The notes: generated from the sequence alone by a model not told the origin. Shown: positions 1-8,651, counted from the stretch's first letter. The stretch: DNA of 14,755 nt from Pseudomonadota bacterium (GCA_021826565.1 JAKAZJ010000008.1:1-14755); one strand, 5' to 3'. A program made the numbers and translations.

Positions 1-419
1 CACCAGCCAAGCCTATATCCCCCAGTCTCCCAGAAAATATAAACTACACAGGACGCCGCCAACGTATCCCTTCCTAGCATATGCAAATGTCAAAGAACAT
101 AAGGCCAAAGCCAAGCCGGCCCGCATCGAGAGGCCGCTATCTAGTCGCGGCGTCCGAGCATGTCAACGCGATGACAGATAGGCGCGTGGATCCCGGAAAT
201 CCTGGGGGAGCCGCCGAAAAAGCCACATGCTCGCCTCGAACCCGACCTATCGGCGAGAACGCATAGCTGCCCCGCATCCTCCGCCGATCGACCCGCCGGA
301 CCGCAGACCAGATGAAACACTGGATTTACGGCCCGCTTCGCCTTGGGTGCCCTGCAATCCTCGACACCGGCCTGCACCGATCGACCGCACTGATTCCCCC
401 GGACCTCGCCGCCACATCG
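1..419. other. gene-free left end, 419 bp
   Basis: I see no convincing gene here. The open frames are short, rich in Arg, Pro and Ser, lack recognisable motifs and mostly lack a ribosome-binding site. The first 100 bases are distinctly more AT-rich than the rest of the window (for example around 31-45 and 75-100). Two perfect TTGACA hexamers occur on the minus strand, at 161-166 and 89-94, so this stretch probably holds promoter DNA for a gene lying left of the window, plus the 3' flank of the WD40 gene. No strong rho-independent terminator follows the WD40 stop. Confidence 0.5.
138..166 (-). promoter_or_regulatory. candidate leftward sigma-70 promoter
   Basis: Reading leftward, a perfect TTGACA -35 hexamer (161-166) is followed by a 17-bp spacer and TAGATA (138-143), a partial match to the -10 consensus. 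It would start transcription near 131 and run out of the window to the left, toward the AT-rich end. The -35 match and spacing are seen directly. The promoter function and the target gene are inferred. Confidence 0.35.
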
Positions 420-1463
420 CTATCGCTCCCGCTTTGATAGATCGACGATCCCCGCGAATCCGTCCTCAGTCCCGATCGCCAGATGACCGCCCGTCGGCGA
501 CCAATTCAGTGCCGACACCGCCCCCCGCCCCGGAGGCGCGACAGGCAGGACCCTAGAAGAAGACGCTTCCGCCAGCACCACCAACCCGTCGGCGAAGCCT
601 CCGGCTACGACTTCCTCGTGTGGATGAAATGCGACATCGCTGCACAACAGCCCATCGCCGCCAGCCAGTTCCAGCGGTGCCTTGCCCATCGGGCCGCCCC
701 CGAAGAACGGCCACAACACCATCGCGTCAGAACCGCTGGTCGCCATCCATTTGCCGGAGCGGCTGAACGACAGCGCCCTGGTCTTGGAGGGATAGCCGGT
801 CATACGCAGATGCTTGCCCTCTGGCAGGGTCCAGCCATGAAGCGCATTCTCCTGCATCGCGGTCACCAGCGCCTCACCCGCAGGGTGCAGCGCTATCGCG
901 ATATGGCTACCCTTCCATTCCAGGACCCGCGGCGTGTCCGTCTTCGCACCCACGAACCACAGGCTGGCGCCGTTATAATGCGCCGCGGCGAGACGTTTCC
1001 CCTTTGGGTCGAACGCTAGTCCGGTCACAGTCGAGGGGTGAGCAAATTCCCTCAGCTTCCGTCCCATCGCATCGAACAGATGCACCACTTTCCCAACCGC
1101 GGCAGCGATCACTCCGCGCTCGCCGGAGGTACACGCCACCTGCTCGACCCATTTCATCCCGAACCCGGCCAACTCGGTGACCGACCCGTCCGGCATCACG
1201 TGCATCAATCGCCCATCATCCCCGCCCGAGACGAACCCCGCGACCGGATGTGGGGCCAAAGCCAGCACGGCCCCGCCATGGACCGCGACCTCTCGCCAGT
1301 CCTCGGGCTGAACCGGATCGACCAAGCGAAATCTGCCATCGCCCAACCCGAAGCCGAGCAACCCTGTCCGGCGGTCGAATCGAGCGCCCACCACAAACGC
1401 CCCTAGCATCCGCGAGACGCCGCGCGTCTCGATCGCGAATCCCGCCTCCGATGTCTCGTTCAT
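420..1463 (-). CDS. WD40-repeat beta-propeller protein paired with CobW GTPase
   Basis: A 347-residue protein made of degenerate WD40-type blades. Repeated units of the form 'hydrophobic-small-h-P-G/hydrophobic-A-x-G-DG' are visible, such as SGGDDGRLMHV, LAFDPKGKRLAAAH, LSFSRSGKWMATSGSD, VAFHPHEEVVAGGFADG and LNWSPTGGHLAIGTEDG. There is no signal peptide or membrane segment, so it is expected to be a cytoplasmic scaffold that binds protein partners; no enzymatic motif is seen. I chose ATG 1463 because it lies 2 bp after the stop of the CobW gene and begins the folded part; the open frame runs further upstream to 1577 but only inside the CobW coding sequence. The tight coupling to a COG0523 GTPase suggests a shared role in metal handling; the mechanism is unknown. 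WD40 annotation is firm, function is not. Confidence 0.85.
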   Translation of the reverse strand: MNETSEAGFAIETRGVSRMLGAFVVGARFDRRTGLLGFGLGDGRFRLVDPVQPEDWREVAVHGGAVLALAPHPVAGFVSGGDDGRLMHVMPDGSVTELAGFGMKWVEQVACTSGERGVIAAAVGKVVHLFDAMGRKLREFAHPSTVTGLAFDPKGKRLAAAHYNGASLWFVGAKTDTPRVLEWKGSHIAIALHPAGEALVTAMQENALHGWTLPEGKHLRMTGYPSKTRALSFSRSGKWMATSGSDAMVLWPFFGGGPMGKAPLELAGGDGLLCSDVAFHPHEEVVAGGFADGLVVLAEASSSRVLPVAPPGRGAVSALNWSPTGGHLAIGTEDGFAGIVDLSKRER

Positions 1464-1465
1464 GG

Positions 1466-2455
1466 TCAGGCTGCCGCATCGGCCTGGCAGGACTCGAAGC
1501 CGCGCCGCAACAGCGGCCGGTTCAGGTTGCGCCCGATGAAGACGATCCGGCTGACCCGCGGTTGGTCGGGCTTCCAAGGCCCAATGTAATCCCCGTCGGC
1601 GATCATGTGCACCGCTTGGAAGGCGAAGCGCCGGTCGTCGCCGCGATAGGCCAGGATACCCTTGGTGCGCAGCAGGTCCGGGCCCTTGTCAGCCAACAGC
1701 GCGCCAATCCAAGCGTTGAACTTCTCCGGATCGATCGGACGCGCTACCTCGAAGCTGACCGACGTCACGTCTTCGTTATGCTCGTGTGCGTCATCCTCCA
1801 GAAAATCCGGTTCCCGCTCCAGCACGCGGGCTAGATCGAACGCGCCCTGGTTCATTACGTGGGCGATCGGCAGCGCCGCCCGTTCTGTGCGATGGATCAC
1901 CGCGAAGCGATTGATCTGCCGCAGCCGCGCCTCCACCGCAATCAGTTCCTCAGCCGCGACCAGATCTGTCTTGTTCAGCACGATGACGTCGGCAAACGCG
2001 ATCTGGTCCTCTGCCTCATGGCTGTCTTCCAGCCGAACCAATATGTGCTTGGCGTCCACTACGGTCACGATTGCATCAAGGCGGGTCTTGGCCTTGACCG
2101 CGTCGTCGACGAAAAATGTCTGTGCAACCGGGGCTGGGTTAGCCAAGCCCGTAGTCTCGATGATGATTCCGTCAAACCGGTCGCGCCGCTTCATCAGCCC
2201 GCCAACGATCCGGATCAGATCGCCACGCACCGTGCAGCAGACGCAACCATTATTCATCTCGAATACCTCCTCCTCAGTATCGACCACCAGGTCATTATCG
2301 ACGCCCAGTTCACCGAATTCGTTGATCACTACCGCGTATTTGCGGCCGTGCTGCTCACTTAGGATACGATTCAACAAGGTGGTTTTTCCGGCGCCCAGAT
2401 ACCCGGTCAGCACGGTCACGGGTACCAGGACAGGGTCGATCTCGGTAGGCGGCAT
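1466..2455 (-). CDS. CobW/COG0523 family GTP-binding metallochaperone
   Basis: A 329-residue SIMIBI-class GTPase. The Walker A loop GYLGAGKTT is at residues 18-26, the family metal-binding CxCC motif (GCVCC) at 70-74, a Walker B-like ETTGLANP at 100-107 and the guanine-specificity NKTD at 161-164. A short acidic/His patch (DDAHEHNED, 221-229) precedes the C-terminal CobW_C domain, which ends in a typical IVFIGRNL segment. Members of this family insert or traffic Zn, Co, Fe or Ni; the metal cannot be told from sequence. No cobalamin gene lies nearby, so a cobN-linked role is unlikely and a zinc-type (ZNG1-like) role is more plausible. Start ATG 2455 places the P-loop near the N terminus as usual. 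The WD40 gene follows after 2 bp, presumably in one transcript. Diverges from the thiolase operon. Confidence 0.92.
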   Translation of the reverse strand: MPPTEIDPVLVPVTVLTGYLGAGKTTLLNRILSEQHGRKYAVVINEFGELGVDNDLVVDTEEEVFEMNNGCVCCTVRGDLIRIVGGLMKRRDRFDGIIIETTGLANPAPVAQTFFVDDAVKAKTRLDAIVTVVDAKHILVRLEDSHEAEDQIAFADVIVLNKTDLVAAEELIAVEARLRQINRFAVIHRTERAALPIAHVMNQGAFDLARVLEREPDFLEDDAHEHNEDVTSVSFEVARPIDPEKFNAWIGALLADKGPDLLRTKGILAYRGDDRRFAFQAVHMIADGDYIGPWKPDQPRVSRIVFIGRNLNRPLLRRGFESCQADAAA

Positions 2456-2483
2456 GGCGGTCTCTCCAATCGGGTTCACCCAC

Positions 2484-2512
2484 AATATAAGCACCCGCCC
2501 AGGACGCAGCCA
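2484..2512 (-). promoter_or_regulatory. possible promoter of the CobW-WD40 operon
   Basis: In the 175-bp divergent region between CobW and the thiolase, the only AT-rich island is around 2481-2490. Read on the minus strand it gives TATATT (2484-2489), with a poor -35 match TGGCTG (2507-2512) at a 17-bp spacing. It lies about 29 bp upstream of the CobW start. I looked for a palindromic Zur-type operator and did not find one. Confidence 0.25.
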
Positions 2513-2630
2513 CCCGCGAGCGGCTACCATCTGCCGGACCATCTTTCGCGGTCGGGATATCCGGGCTACGCTTGTCGGGCAAAGCCAAGCCGTCAGCCTG
2601 CGCCGCCAAAGCGCTAAGGGAGATCCTGCC

Positions 2631-3803
2631 ATGGATGCCGTCGTCATCGTCTCCGCCGTCCGCACCCCCGTAGGCAGCTTTAATGGTGCTTTCGCGGCAG
2701 TTCCGGCCCATGTCCTGGGCACCACCGCGATTCAAGCTGCCATCGCACGCGCCGGGATCGCGGCCGCGGATGTCGACGAGGTCATTCTGGGCCAGGTGCT
2801 GGCCGCCGGGGAAGGCCAGAATCCCGCCCGCCAAGCCGCCCGCGCCGCCGGCCTGCCGGACGCCAAGACCGCGTTCGGCATCAACCAGGTCTGCGGATCC
2901 GGCCTGCGCGCCGTCGCACTGGCCGCGCAGCAGATCCGCACCGGGGAAAGCGCCATCGTCGCCGCCGGCGGGATGGAGAGCATGAGCACCTCCGCCCACG
3001 CCGCCTATCTGCGCGCCGGCACCAAGATGGGCAGCGTTGAGTTCATCGACACGATGCTGAAAGACGGCCTCTGGGACGCCTTCCACGGCTACCACATGGG
3101 AACCACCGCCGAGAACGTCGCCCGCGCGCACCAGATCACCCGCGAAGAACAGGACGCCTTCGCCGTTGGCTCGCAGCAGAAGGCGAGCGCGGCGCAGAAG
3201 GCGGGCCGCTTCAAGGACGAGATCGTCGCTGTCACCATCAAGGGCCGCAAAGGCGATACAGTGGTGTCCGACGACGAGTACATCCGGCATGATTCGAATC
3301 TCGAAACCATGGCCAAGCTGCGCCCTGCGTTCAGTAAGGAAGGGACCGTCACCGCCGGCAACGCGTCCGGCATTAACGACGGCGCTGCTACGCTGATCTT
3401 GATGTCGGCTGCCGAGGCGGCCAAGCGCGGCCTGACCCCGCTCGCCCGCGTTGCCGCCTTCGCCACCGCCGGGGTCGATCCCGCGGTGATGGGCACCGGG
3501 CCGATCCCAGCTACGCGCAAGGCGCTTGGCCGCGCCGGATGGAAAGCTGACGACCTTGATCTTGTGGAAGCCAACGAGGCATTCGCGGCCCAGGCAATCG
3601 CGGTCAACAAGGACCTCGGTTGGGACACGTCGAAGGTAAACGTGAATGGCGGCGCGATCGCGATTGGCCACCCGATCGGCGCGTCCGGCGCGCGCGTCCT
3701 GGTGACGCTGGTGCACGAGATGAATAAGCGCAATGCGAAGAAGGGCTTGGCGACCTTATGCATTGGCGGCGGCATGGGCGTCGCTATGTGCCTGGAACGC
3801 TAG
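2631..3803 (+). CDS. phaA: acetyl-CoA C-acetyltransferase (thiolase II)
   Basis: A 390-residue thiolase, the usual length of the tetrameric biosynthetic class, which condenses two acetyl-CoA to acetoacetyl-CoA or runs in reverse. All catalytic residues are present: the acyl-accepting Cys88 in NQVCGSGL, His347 in [10 protein letters not shown] and Cys377 in LCIGGGMG, each one residue before the well-studied Zoogloea numbering. GGMESMS (near 106-112) and the [16 protein letters not shown] segment are also family hallmarks. ATG 2631 is chosen because an AAGGGAG Shine-Dalgarno (2616-2622) sits 8 bp upstream and the protein begins with the canonical '[16 protein letters not shown]'. A MaoC-type hydratase follows after 13 bp. 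The symbol marks enzyme class only: no phaB or phaC is in the window, so polyhydroxyalkanoate, ketone-body or amino-acid catabolic use cannot be separated. Confidence 0.93.
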   Translation: MDAVVIVSAVRTPVGSFNGAFAAVPAHVLGTTAIQAAIARAGIAAADVDEVILGQVLAAGEGQNPARQAARAAGLPDAKTAFGINQVCGSGLRAVALAAQQIRTGESAIVAAGGMESMSTSAHAAYLRAGTKMGSVEFIDTMLKDGLWDAFHGYHMGTTAENVARAHQITREEQDAFAVGSQQKASAAQKAGRFKDEIVAVTIKGRKGDTVVSDDEYIRHDSNLETMAKLRPAFSKEGTVTAGNASGINDGAATLILMSAAEAAKRGLTPLARVAAFATAGVDPAVMGTGPIPATRKALGRAGWKADDLDLVEANEAFAAQAIAVNKDLGWDTSKVNVNGGAIAIGHPIGASGARVLVTLVHEMNKRNAKKGLATLCIGGGMGVAMCLER

Positions 3804-3816
3804 ACAGGAGCGCAAC

Positions 3817-4272
3817 ATGGCCGGGCTTTACTTCGAAGAGTTCCACGATGGCCAGGTGTTCGAGCACGCGATGTCGCGCACTGTCACGGAAGCCGACAAC
3901 GTGCTTTTCACGTGCCTCACGCTCAACCCGCAGCCGCTGCACCTGGACGCTGAATTCGCCAAAACCACCGAGTTTGGCCGCCCGCTGGTCAACTCCATCT
4001 TCACGCTGGGTCTGGTGATCGGAATGACCGTGGGAGAGACGACCCTCGGCACGACCATCGCCAACCTCGGCATGAGCAAGGTGGAGTTCCCGAAGCCGGT
4101 GTTCGCGGGCGACACGATCCGCGCCCGTTCGATCGTTCGGGGGGTGCGGGCCAGCCGTTCTCGCCCCGAGGCAGGGGTGGTGGAGTTCGAGCATCTCGGC
4201 CTTAATCAGCGCGGAGAGATCGTCGCCAGTTGCCTGCGCGCGGCGTTTATGAAGCGCCGGCCAGCTCCTTGA
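3817..4272 (+). CDS. MaoC family hotdog-fold dehydratase-like protein, variant active site
   Basis: A 151-residue single-hotdog MaoC protein, probably acting on an acyl-CoA. The hydratase-2 motif normally reads S/T-G-D-x-N-P-L-H; here residues 35-42 read TLNPQPLH, so the catalytic Asp position is Asn37 and the following Asn is Gln39, while His42 is kept. Downstream features [20 protein letters not shown] and VFAGDTI are typical of the family. From memory, an NPQPLH variant recurs in a MaoC branch found beside CitE-like lyases and related to mesaconyl-CoA hydratases, so this need not be inactive. It follows the thiolase after 13 bp with a good AGGAG ribosome-binding site, so the two are likely co-transcribed and act in the same acyl-CoA pathway. 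Its last 26 bp overlap the convergent mprF-like gene. Confidence 0.85.
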   Translation: MAGLYFEEFHDGQVFEHAMSRTVTEADNVLFTCLTLNPQPLHLDAEFAKTTEFGRPLVNSIFTLGLVIGMTVGETTLGTTIANLGMSKVEFPKPVFAGDTIRARSIVRGVRASRSRPEAGVVEFEHLGLNQRGEIVASCLRAAFMKRRPAP

Positions 4273-6205
4273 GCCGCGGCAGCAGGAACGCCAAGTCCCG
4301 CTCGGCTGCGCAAACCAGGAACCGCGCGGCCGGAGACGGTCCCTCTGCCGGCAACCCGTCGGGTCCCAGGGGAAGAGCGACGAGACCGAGGTCGCCATAG
4401 ACCTTCAGCAGCTCAGGGCCGACGTGCCAGACCGCAGGATCCCGCCCCTCCTGCGCCGCCAGATCGCGCAGCCGCCAGATCGCCGAGATCCGGTCCCCCT
4501 CCGGACCGGTCGGATCACCAAGCCCCAGCAGGATCCGGCCGAGGCGGCGAAACGGGATCCCCGCCCGGCCGGCCTCGCCCCACACCACGCCATCGGGCAA
4601 ACCGGTACCGGGCGAAGGCGCGACCCGTGCCTCCGCCGCCGTGTCCCATGCGCTCCAGGCCACCCGGCCCGGGCGTAGCAGGAACCACAGCGCCAGCAGC
4701 CCCGGCAGCACCGTCAGTGCAACGCTGATCCGCAGCCCCGGGGTGGCGCCGGGCGTCATGACGATCTGCCACCACGCCGCCGCCGACAACCCGGGCGTGC
4801 CGCGGAACCCGACCAGACCCAGCACGCCCACCACCAGGGCCAGCAAGGCTGCCGCGGTAGAGCGGTCCAGCTCACCGCCGAACAGCCGGGCCGGCCGGTA
4901 GAACCGGGTCCTGAACGGCACTAGCATCAACGCCGAAAGCGCCAGCACCCCGGCGATCCAGGACGGATCGTGGCGGACGCTCACCAGCACGCTGCCTAGG
5001 GCCAGCAGCAGCAGGGTCAACCACCAAACCAGCGTCACGCGCTGGCTCAGCGCGGCCCCCAGCATCACCAATCCTGCACCAACCAGCGACGGTTCAAATT
5101 GCCCGGCGAGCACGGCAAGATCTCCCGGCCCGTGCCCCGGGTGCGGCGCCAGCACGCCAAGCCCCAACAGCAGCAGCCCGCTAAGCCCCACCGCCCCCGT
5201 TGCGGCCGCCAGCGCGAACGGCGGCGCGGGAACACCATGCAGACGGCGCATCGTCAGGCGGCGGGAGAGCAGGCCCGCGCCGCGCAGCAGGGCTTCGTTG
5301 GCAGCGAACAGAGATCCGGCCAGAAACAGTGGGATGACGTAGTAGTATAGTCGATACACAACGATGGCGGCGGCCACCCGCGGTGCCGGAAGAAACGGAG
5401 CCAGGCCGAATAGCACTGCGCTGTCGAACACGCCGATCCCACCTGGCACATTTGCTGCCAGGCCGGCTGTGTAGCCGGCGACGTAGATACCCAGGAACAC
5501 TAGCCAGCTCAGGCGCGGCACCGTCGGCAACAGGACCCAGAAAATGGTTGCCGTCAGCGCCACGTCGGCGGTCGCCAGCGCCACCTGCACCAGCGCCATG
5601 CGGAAGCCGGGCAACGTGATCGCCTGGCCGAACAGGCGTACCGTACCGACCCGCCGTGCCAGACCGACGTAGCCCGCCACGATTGCCCAGAGCAGCACCC
5701 CGCAGCCGTACAGTAGCGCCAGCGGCATGCGATCGCCTAGGAACACTACGGATTCCGGCTCCAGCAACAGGATTGTCCCGCCCAGCACCATCCCGCCTAA
5801 GCCGAAGCTGAGGCTGCAGAATGCGACCACACGCGCGATCTGGCCCGGGGTCAGGCCCCATTGCGCATACAATCGGTATCGCACCGCTGCGCCGGAAACA
5901 GCGGCAAAACCGAGGCTGTGCGACAACGCATAGGCACAGAACGAGGCGAACGCGACCCGGCCGTATCTCACCTTGCGGCCCGCGTAGATCGTGCCCAGCC
6001 AGTCGTAGAGCGTGAGTCCCGCGTAGGACAGTATTGTAAACAGGAACGCCAGCACCAGCGCGCCGCCGGGGATCGCATGCAGCGCCCGACCGACCGTGTC
6101 CAGCCGCAGATCGTGGAATTCGCGCCGCACGACGAACAACGCGACGAATAGCAGCGCGGCACCGAGGACCGCAGGAAGCCGCCGCAGGGTCGCGCCCATT
6201 CTCAC
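4247..6205 (-). CDS. MprF-like lysylphosphatidylglycerol flippase with truncated synthase domain
   Basis: A 652-residue integral membrane protein. Residues 1 to about 510 hold roughly a dozen hydrophobic segments and match the MprF flippase region, including NVPGGIGVF (252-260) and the hallmark [13 protein letters not shown] (284-296). Residues about 540-612 match the beginning of the DUF2156 aminoacyl-transferase domain: [10 protein letters not shown] (561-570), [21 protein letters not shown] (in 575-595) and [10 protein letters not shown] (599-608). The protein then stops after about 40 more residues, where full-length MprF (about 850 residues) continues for some 200 residues with the rest of the tandem GNAT fold. 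So lipid translocation is plausible and lysyl transfer from tRNA is doubtful. Starts with GTG 6205; an in-frame ATG at 6199 is an alternative. It lies 50 bp downstream of lysK on the same strand. Confidence 0.85.
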   Translation of the reverse strand: MRMGATLRRLPAVLGAALLFVALFVVRREFHDLRLDTVGRALHAIPGGALVLAFLFTILSYAGLTLYDWLGTIYAGRKVRYGRVAFASFCAYALSHSLGFAAVSGAAVRYRLYAQWGLTPGQIARVVAFCSLSFGLGGMVLGGTILLLEPESVVFLGDRMPLALLYGCGVLLWAIVAGYVGLARRVGTVRLFGQAITLPGFRMALVQVALATADVALTATIFWVLLPTVPRLSWLVFLGIYVAGYTAGLAANVPGGIGVFDSAVLFGLAPFLPAPRVAAAIVVYRLYYYVIPLFLAGSLFAANEALLRGAGLLSRRLTMRRLHGVPAPPFALAAATGAVGLSGLLLLGLGVLAPHPGHGPGDLAVLAGQFEPSLVGAGLVMLGAALSQRVTLVWWLTLLLLALGSVLVSVRHDPSWIAGVLALSALMLVPFRTRFYRPARLFGGELDRSTAAALLALVVGVLGLVGFRGTPGLSAAAWWQIVMTPGATPGLRISVALTVLPGLLALWFLLRPGRVAWSAWDTAAEARVAPSPGTGLPDGVVWGEAGRAGIPFRRLGRILLGLGDPTGPEGDRISAIWRLRDLAAQEGRDPAVWHVGPELLKVYGDLGLVALPLGPDGLPAEGPSPAARFLVCAAERDLAFLLPRLKELAGAS

Positions 6206-6255
6206 TCAGCCTACGGGACCAGGCGACACCGCCCACCCGGCCCCGCGCGTTCGCC

Positions 6256-7833
6256 TCACGCCGCCTCGGCTGGCCGGCTGAGCGCGGCCTCGATCAGTGC
6301 GACGGTCTCGGTCACGCCGTAGAGCGCGATGAAGCCGCCGAAGCGCGGCCCCTCGACTTGGCCGAGCAGCACCTGGTAGAGGCAGCTGAACCAGGCGCGC
6401 AGCTCCGGAAACGCGTGACGCTTGCCGACCTCGAACACCAGGTTCTGGATCGATTCGGCATCAGCGCCGGAATCCAGCGACTTCAGCGTCTCGGCCAGAT
6501 CGGCCAGCGCCGCGCGCTCGGTGGCATCCGGCTGGCGGTAGCGCTTCGAGGGCCGGACGATGTCGCGGTAATACGCGATGGCGTGACCGACCAACTGGTC
6601 GAGGAACGGCATCGTGGCCGGAGTGGCGCCCGGCGCGTAGCGGCGGATGAAGCCCCAGAGAATCTCGGGCGTCTCCGCGTTCACTACGGCGGCAAGGTTG
6701 AGCAGCATGGCGAAGGAGACCGGGCTTCCGCCGTGATTGGGCAGACGCCCGGCACCGATGTGCCAGGCCGGGTTGGCCAGGCGTTCGGCGTCCGTTTGCG
6801 CGGACAGCCGGACAGCGTTGGCCAGGTAGTCATCGACCGCGCGAGGGATCACGTCGAAATACAGCCGCTTCGCGCGCTGCGGCTGCTGATACATGAACTG
6901 GCCGAGGGATTCGGGCGGCGCGTAGCGCAACCACTCCTCCACCGACAGCCCGTTGCCCCGAGATTTGCTGATCTTCTGCGCCTGCTCGTCCAGGAACAAC
7001 TCGTAAGTAAAGCCGTCGGGTGGACCGCCGCCCAAAATCCGACAGATGCGTCCCGACAGGCGCACGGAATCGATCAGGTCCTTGCCGGACATTTCGTAAT
7101 CGACCCCAAGCGCGAACCAGCGCATCGCCCAGTCGGCCTTCCATTGCAGCTTAGCGGCACCGCCGGTAACCGGGGTTTCAAACATCTCGCCGCTGTCGGG
7201 ATCGCGCCATACCACGGTGCCAGCAGCGGGGTCGCAGCGCGCCATCGGCACCTGCATCACCACGCCCGTACGCGGGTGGATCGGCAGGATCGGTGCGTAG
7301 GTTGCCCGTCGCTCCGGCCCCAGAGTTGGCAGGATCACTGCCATTACCTGGTCGTAGCAGGCCAGCACGCGGCGCAGCGCCGCATCGAACCGGCCGGTGA
7401 TATAATATTCGGTGGCGGATGCGAATTCGTATTCAAATCCGAACGAATTCAGGAACGATTGTAGCCGCGCGTTGTTGTGGGCGCCGAAGCTGTCATGCGT
7501 GCCGAACGGATCGGGGATCCTAGTCAGCGGCTGACCGAGGAAGCCGGCCAGCGTGTCCCGGTTCGGCACGTTGTCGGGCACCTTGCGTAGCCCGTCCATG
7601 TCGTCGCTGAACGCAATCAGCCGGGACGGCAGGCCAGTAAGGTGGGTGAAGGCATTGCGTACCCAGGAAGTGCGCGCGACCTCGCCGAAAGTGCCGATAT
7701 GCGGCAGGCCGGAGGGGCCGTAGCCGGTCTCGAACAACGCTTCGGTCTTGCCAGACGCGGCCAGGCGCGCGGCGACCTTCGCCGCCTCTTCGAACGGCCA
7801 GGCCTTGGGCGTACTGTGGGGAGGGGCAGACAT
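6256..7833 (-). CDS. lysK: lysyl-tRNA synthetase, class I
   Basis: A 525-residue class I LysRS, cytoplasmic, charging tRNA-Lys with lysine. The HIGH-type signature is in [13 protein letters not shown] (residues 39-51) and the KMSKS-type loop reads KISKS (287-291) followed by RGNGLS. The C-terminal all-helical anticodon-binding part ends in a typical [16 protein letters not shown] stretch. Class I LysRS is standard in archaea and many alphaproteobacteria in place of the class II enzyme. ATG 7833 leaves no Shine-Dalgarno, but a promoter-like pair lies so close upstream that the mRNA may be leaderless. The mprF-like gene follows after 50 bp, suggesting co-transcription; the divergent neighbour is a glutathione transferase. 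Confidence 0.95.
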   Translation of the reverse strand: MSAPPHSTPKAWPFEEAAKVAARLAASGKTEALFETGYGPSGLPHIGTFGEVARTSWVRNAFTHLTGLPSRLIAFSDDMDGLRKVPDNVPNRDTLAGFLGQPLTRIPDPFGTHDSFGAHNNARLQSFLNSFGFEYEFASATEYYITGRFDAALRRVLACYDQVMAVILPTLGPERRATYAPILPIHPRTGVVMQVPMARCDPAAGTVVWRDPDSGEMFETPVTGGAAKLQWKADWAMRWFALGVDYEMSGKDLIDSVRLSGRICRILGGGPPDGFTYELFLDEQAQKISKSRGNGLSVEEWLRYAPPESLGQFMYQQPQRAKRLYFDVIPRAVDDYLANAVRLSAQTDAERLANPAWHIGAGRLPNHGGSPVSFAMLLNLAAVVNAETPEILWGFIRRYAPGATPATMPFLDQLVGHAIAYYRDIVRPSKRYRQPDATERAALADLAETLKSLDSGADAESIQNLVFEVGKRHAFPELRAWFSCLYQVLLGQVEGPRFGGFIALYGVTETVALIEAALSRPAEAA

Positions 7834-7839
7834 GGCCAG

Positions 7840-7868
7840 AAGCTAAGGACCAGGACGCGCCCGGTCAA
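7840..7868 (-). promoter_or_regulatory. candidate lysK promoter, possibly leaderless
   Basis: On the minus strand TTGACC (7863-7868, 5 of 6 to TTGACA), a 17-bp spacer and TAGCTT (7840-7845, 3 of 6 to TATAAT) lie directly before lysK. A start seven bases downstream of the -10 would be the A of the lysK ATG (7833). No Shine-Dalgarno sequence is present in the few bases between. Confidence 0.45.
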
Positions 7869-7908
7869 TTTGCTGCGCCCCGAGGCGCGGGTTACGCTTC
7901 ACCCCGAC

Positions 7909-7923
7909 GCATGGTTGCCATGC
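7909..7923. repeat. 15-bp perfect inverted repeat between lysK and GST
   Basis: GCATGG and CCATGC arms (6 bp each) flank a 3-bp centre. The site ends 19 bp before the glutathione-transferase ATG and just upstream of its GGAGA ribosome-binding site, and could be an operator. A short palindrome can also occur by chance. Confidence 0.3.
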
Positions 7924-7942
7924 CCACTCCTGGAGACGTACC

Positions 7943-8641
7943 ATGATCGAAGCCTGGACCTGGCCGACCCCGAACGGCCACAAAGTGCATATCGCGCTCG
8001 AGGAGCTTGGCCTCCCTTACAGCGTTGTCCCGATCAACATCGGCCAGGGCGAGCAGTTCAAGCCCGAGTTCCTGGCGATCACGCCCAACCACCGGATTCC
8101 CGCGATCGTCGATCCGGACGGACCGGGCGGCAAGCGCCTCACGTTGTTCGAGTCCGGCGCGATCCTGATCTATCTTTCGGAAAAGACCGGCGGCAGGCTG
8201 ATCCCGGCCGACCCGGCCGGCCGCTACACCTGCATGCAATGGTTGATGTTTCAAATGGGCGGCGTCGGGCCGATGTTCGGTCAATACAACCATTTTGCCA
8301 ACTACGCGGTGGAGAAGCTGCCCTACGCGATTGAGCGCTACACGAACGAGGTGAAACGCCTGCACCGCGTGCTGGAAACCCGGCTCGCCGAGGCACCCTA
8401 TCTGGCCGGCGACGAATACAGTGTTGCCGACATCGCGACCTTCCCCTGGGTGCGCAATCCGGACCGGCGCGGTATCGATTTCGCCGAATATCCGAATATC
8501 CGCCGCTGGCACGACGCGATCGCAGCTCGGCCGGCGGTACAGCGCGGCGTGGAGGTGCTGAGCGAAAACCAACGTCGCGGCGCGATGAGCGCGACCGAGC
8601 GTGAGAATCTGTTCGGCGCCACCCAGTTCGGCAAGCGTTAG
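7943..8641 (+). CDS. yfcG: Nu-class glutathione S-transferase / disulfide-bond oxidoreductase (YfcG-like)
   Basis: A 232-residue soluble GST. The N-terminal thioredoxin-fold domain starts with the Nu-class signature TPNGHKV (residues 9-15), carrying Thr9 and Asn11 that contact glutathione in YfcG, followed by the cis-proline segment NHRIPAIVD and the gamma-glutamyl contact LFESGAILIYLSEKTG. The C-terminal helical domain keeps QWLMFQMGGVGPMFGQ, YAIERY and the N-capping YSVADIATFPWV. YfcG-type enzymes have little classical transferase activity and reduce disulfides with glutathione. ATG 7943 is supported by GGAGA at 7932-7936. It is divergent from lysK across 109 bp and converges on the uronate-dehydrogenase-like gene with a 10-bp gap. 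The family call is strong; the physiological substrate is unknown. Confidence 0.92.
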   Translation: MIEAWTWPTPNGHKVHIALEELGLPYSVVPINIGQGEQFKPEFLAITPNHRIPAIVDPDGPGGKRLTLFESGAILIYLSEKTGGRLIPADPAGRYTCMQWLMFQMGGVGPMFGQYNHFANYAVEKLPYAIERYTNEVKRLHRVLETRLAEAPYLAGDEYSVADIATFPWVRNPDRRGIDFAEYPNIRRWHDAIAARPAVQRGVEVLSENQRRGAMSATERENLFGATQFGKR

Positions 8642-8651
8642 GCGCAGCGGC

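Noticed and set aside
13..126. A 37-codon hydrophobic minus-strand ORF starting at 126, just after the candidate leftward promoter
   Set aside because: No ribosome-binding site or recognisable similarity, and too short to distinguish from chance.
228..252. A GGTTCGA-like T-loop motif on the minus strand suggesting a tRNA
   Set aside because: The flanking bases do not form a 5-bp T stem and no anticodon or acceptor stem can be built.
2478..2495. Possible Zur operator before the CobW gene
   Set aside because: The AT-rich stretch is not palindromic and does not fit the alphaproteobacterial Zur pattern as I know it.
1662..2630. Long plus-strand upstream extension of the thiolase frame
   Set aside because: It is antisense to the CobW gene and Ser/Arg-rich; the thiolase family start and ribosome-binding site are at 2631.
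2456..2725. N-terminal extension of the CobW frame to 2725
   Set aside because: It runs into the opposite-strand thiolase gene; the conserved domain starts right after ATG 2455.
2355..3716. 453-codon minus-strand ORF opposite the thiolase
   Set aside because: A shadow frame of high-GC codons with no domain, overlapping the well-supported thiolase and the CobW start.
6358..7464. 368-codon plus-strand ORF opposite lysK
   Set aside because: Composition is that of a mirror frame of lysK (Gly/Arg/Val-rich, no motif); lysK itself is certain.
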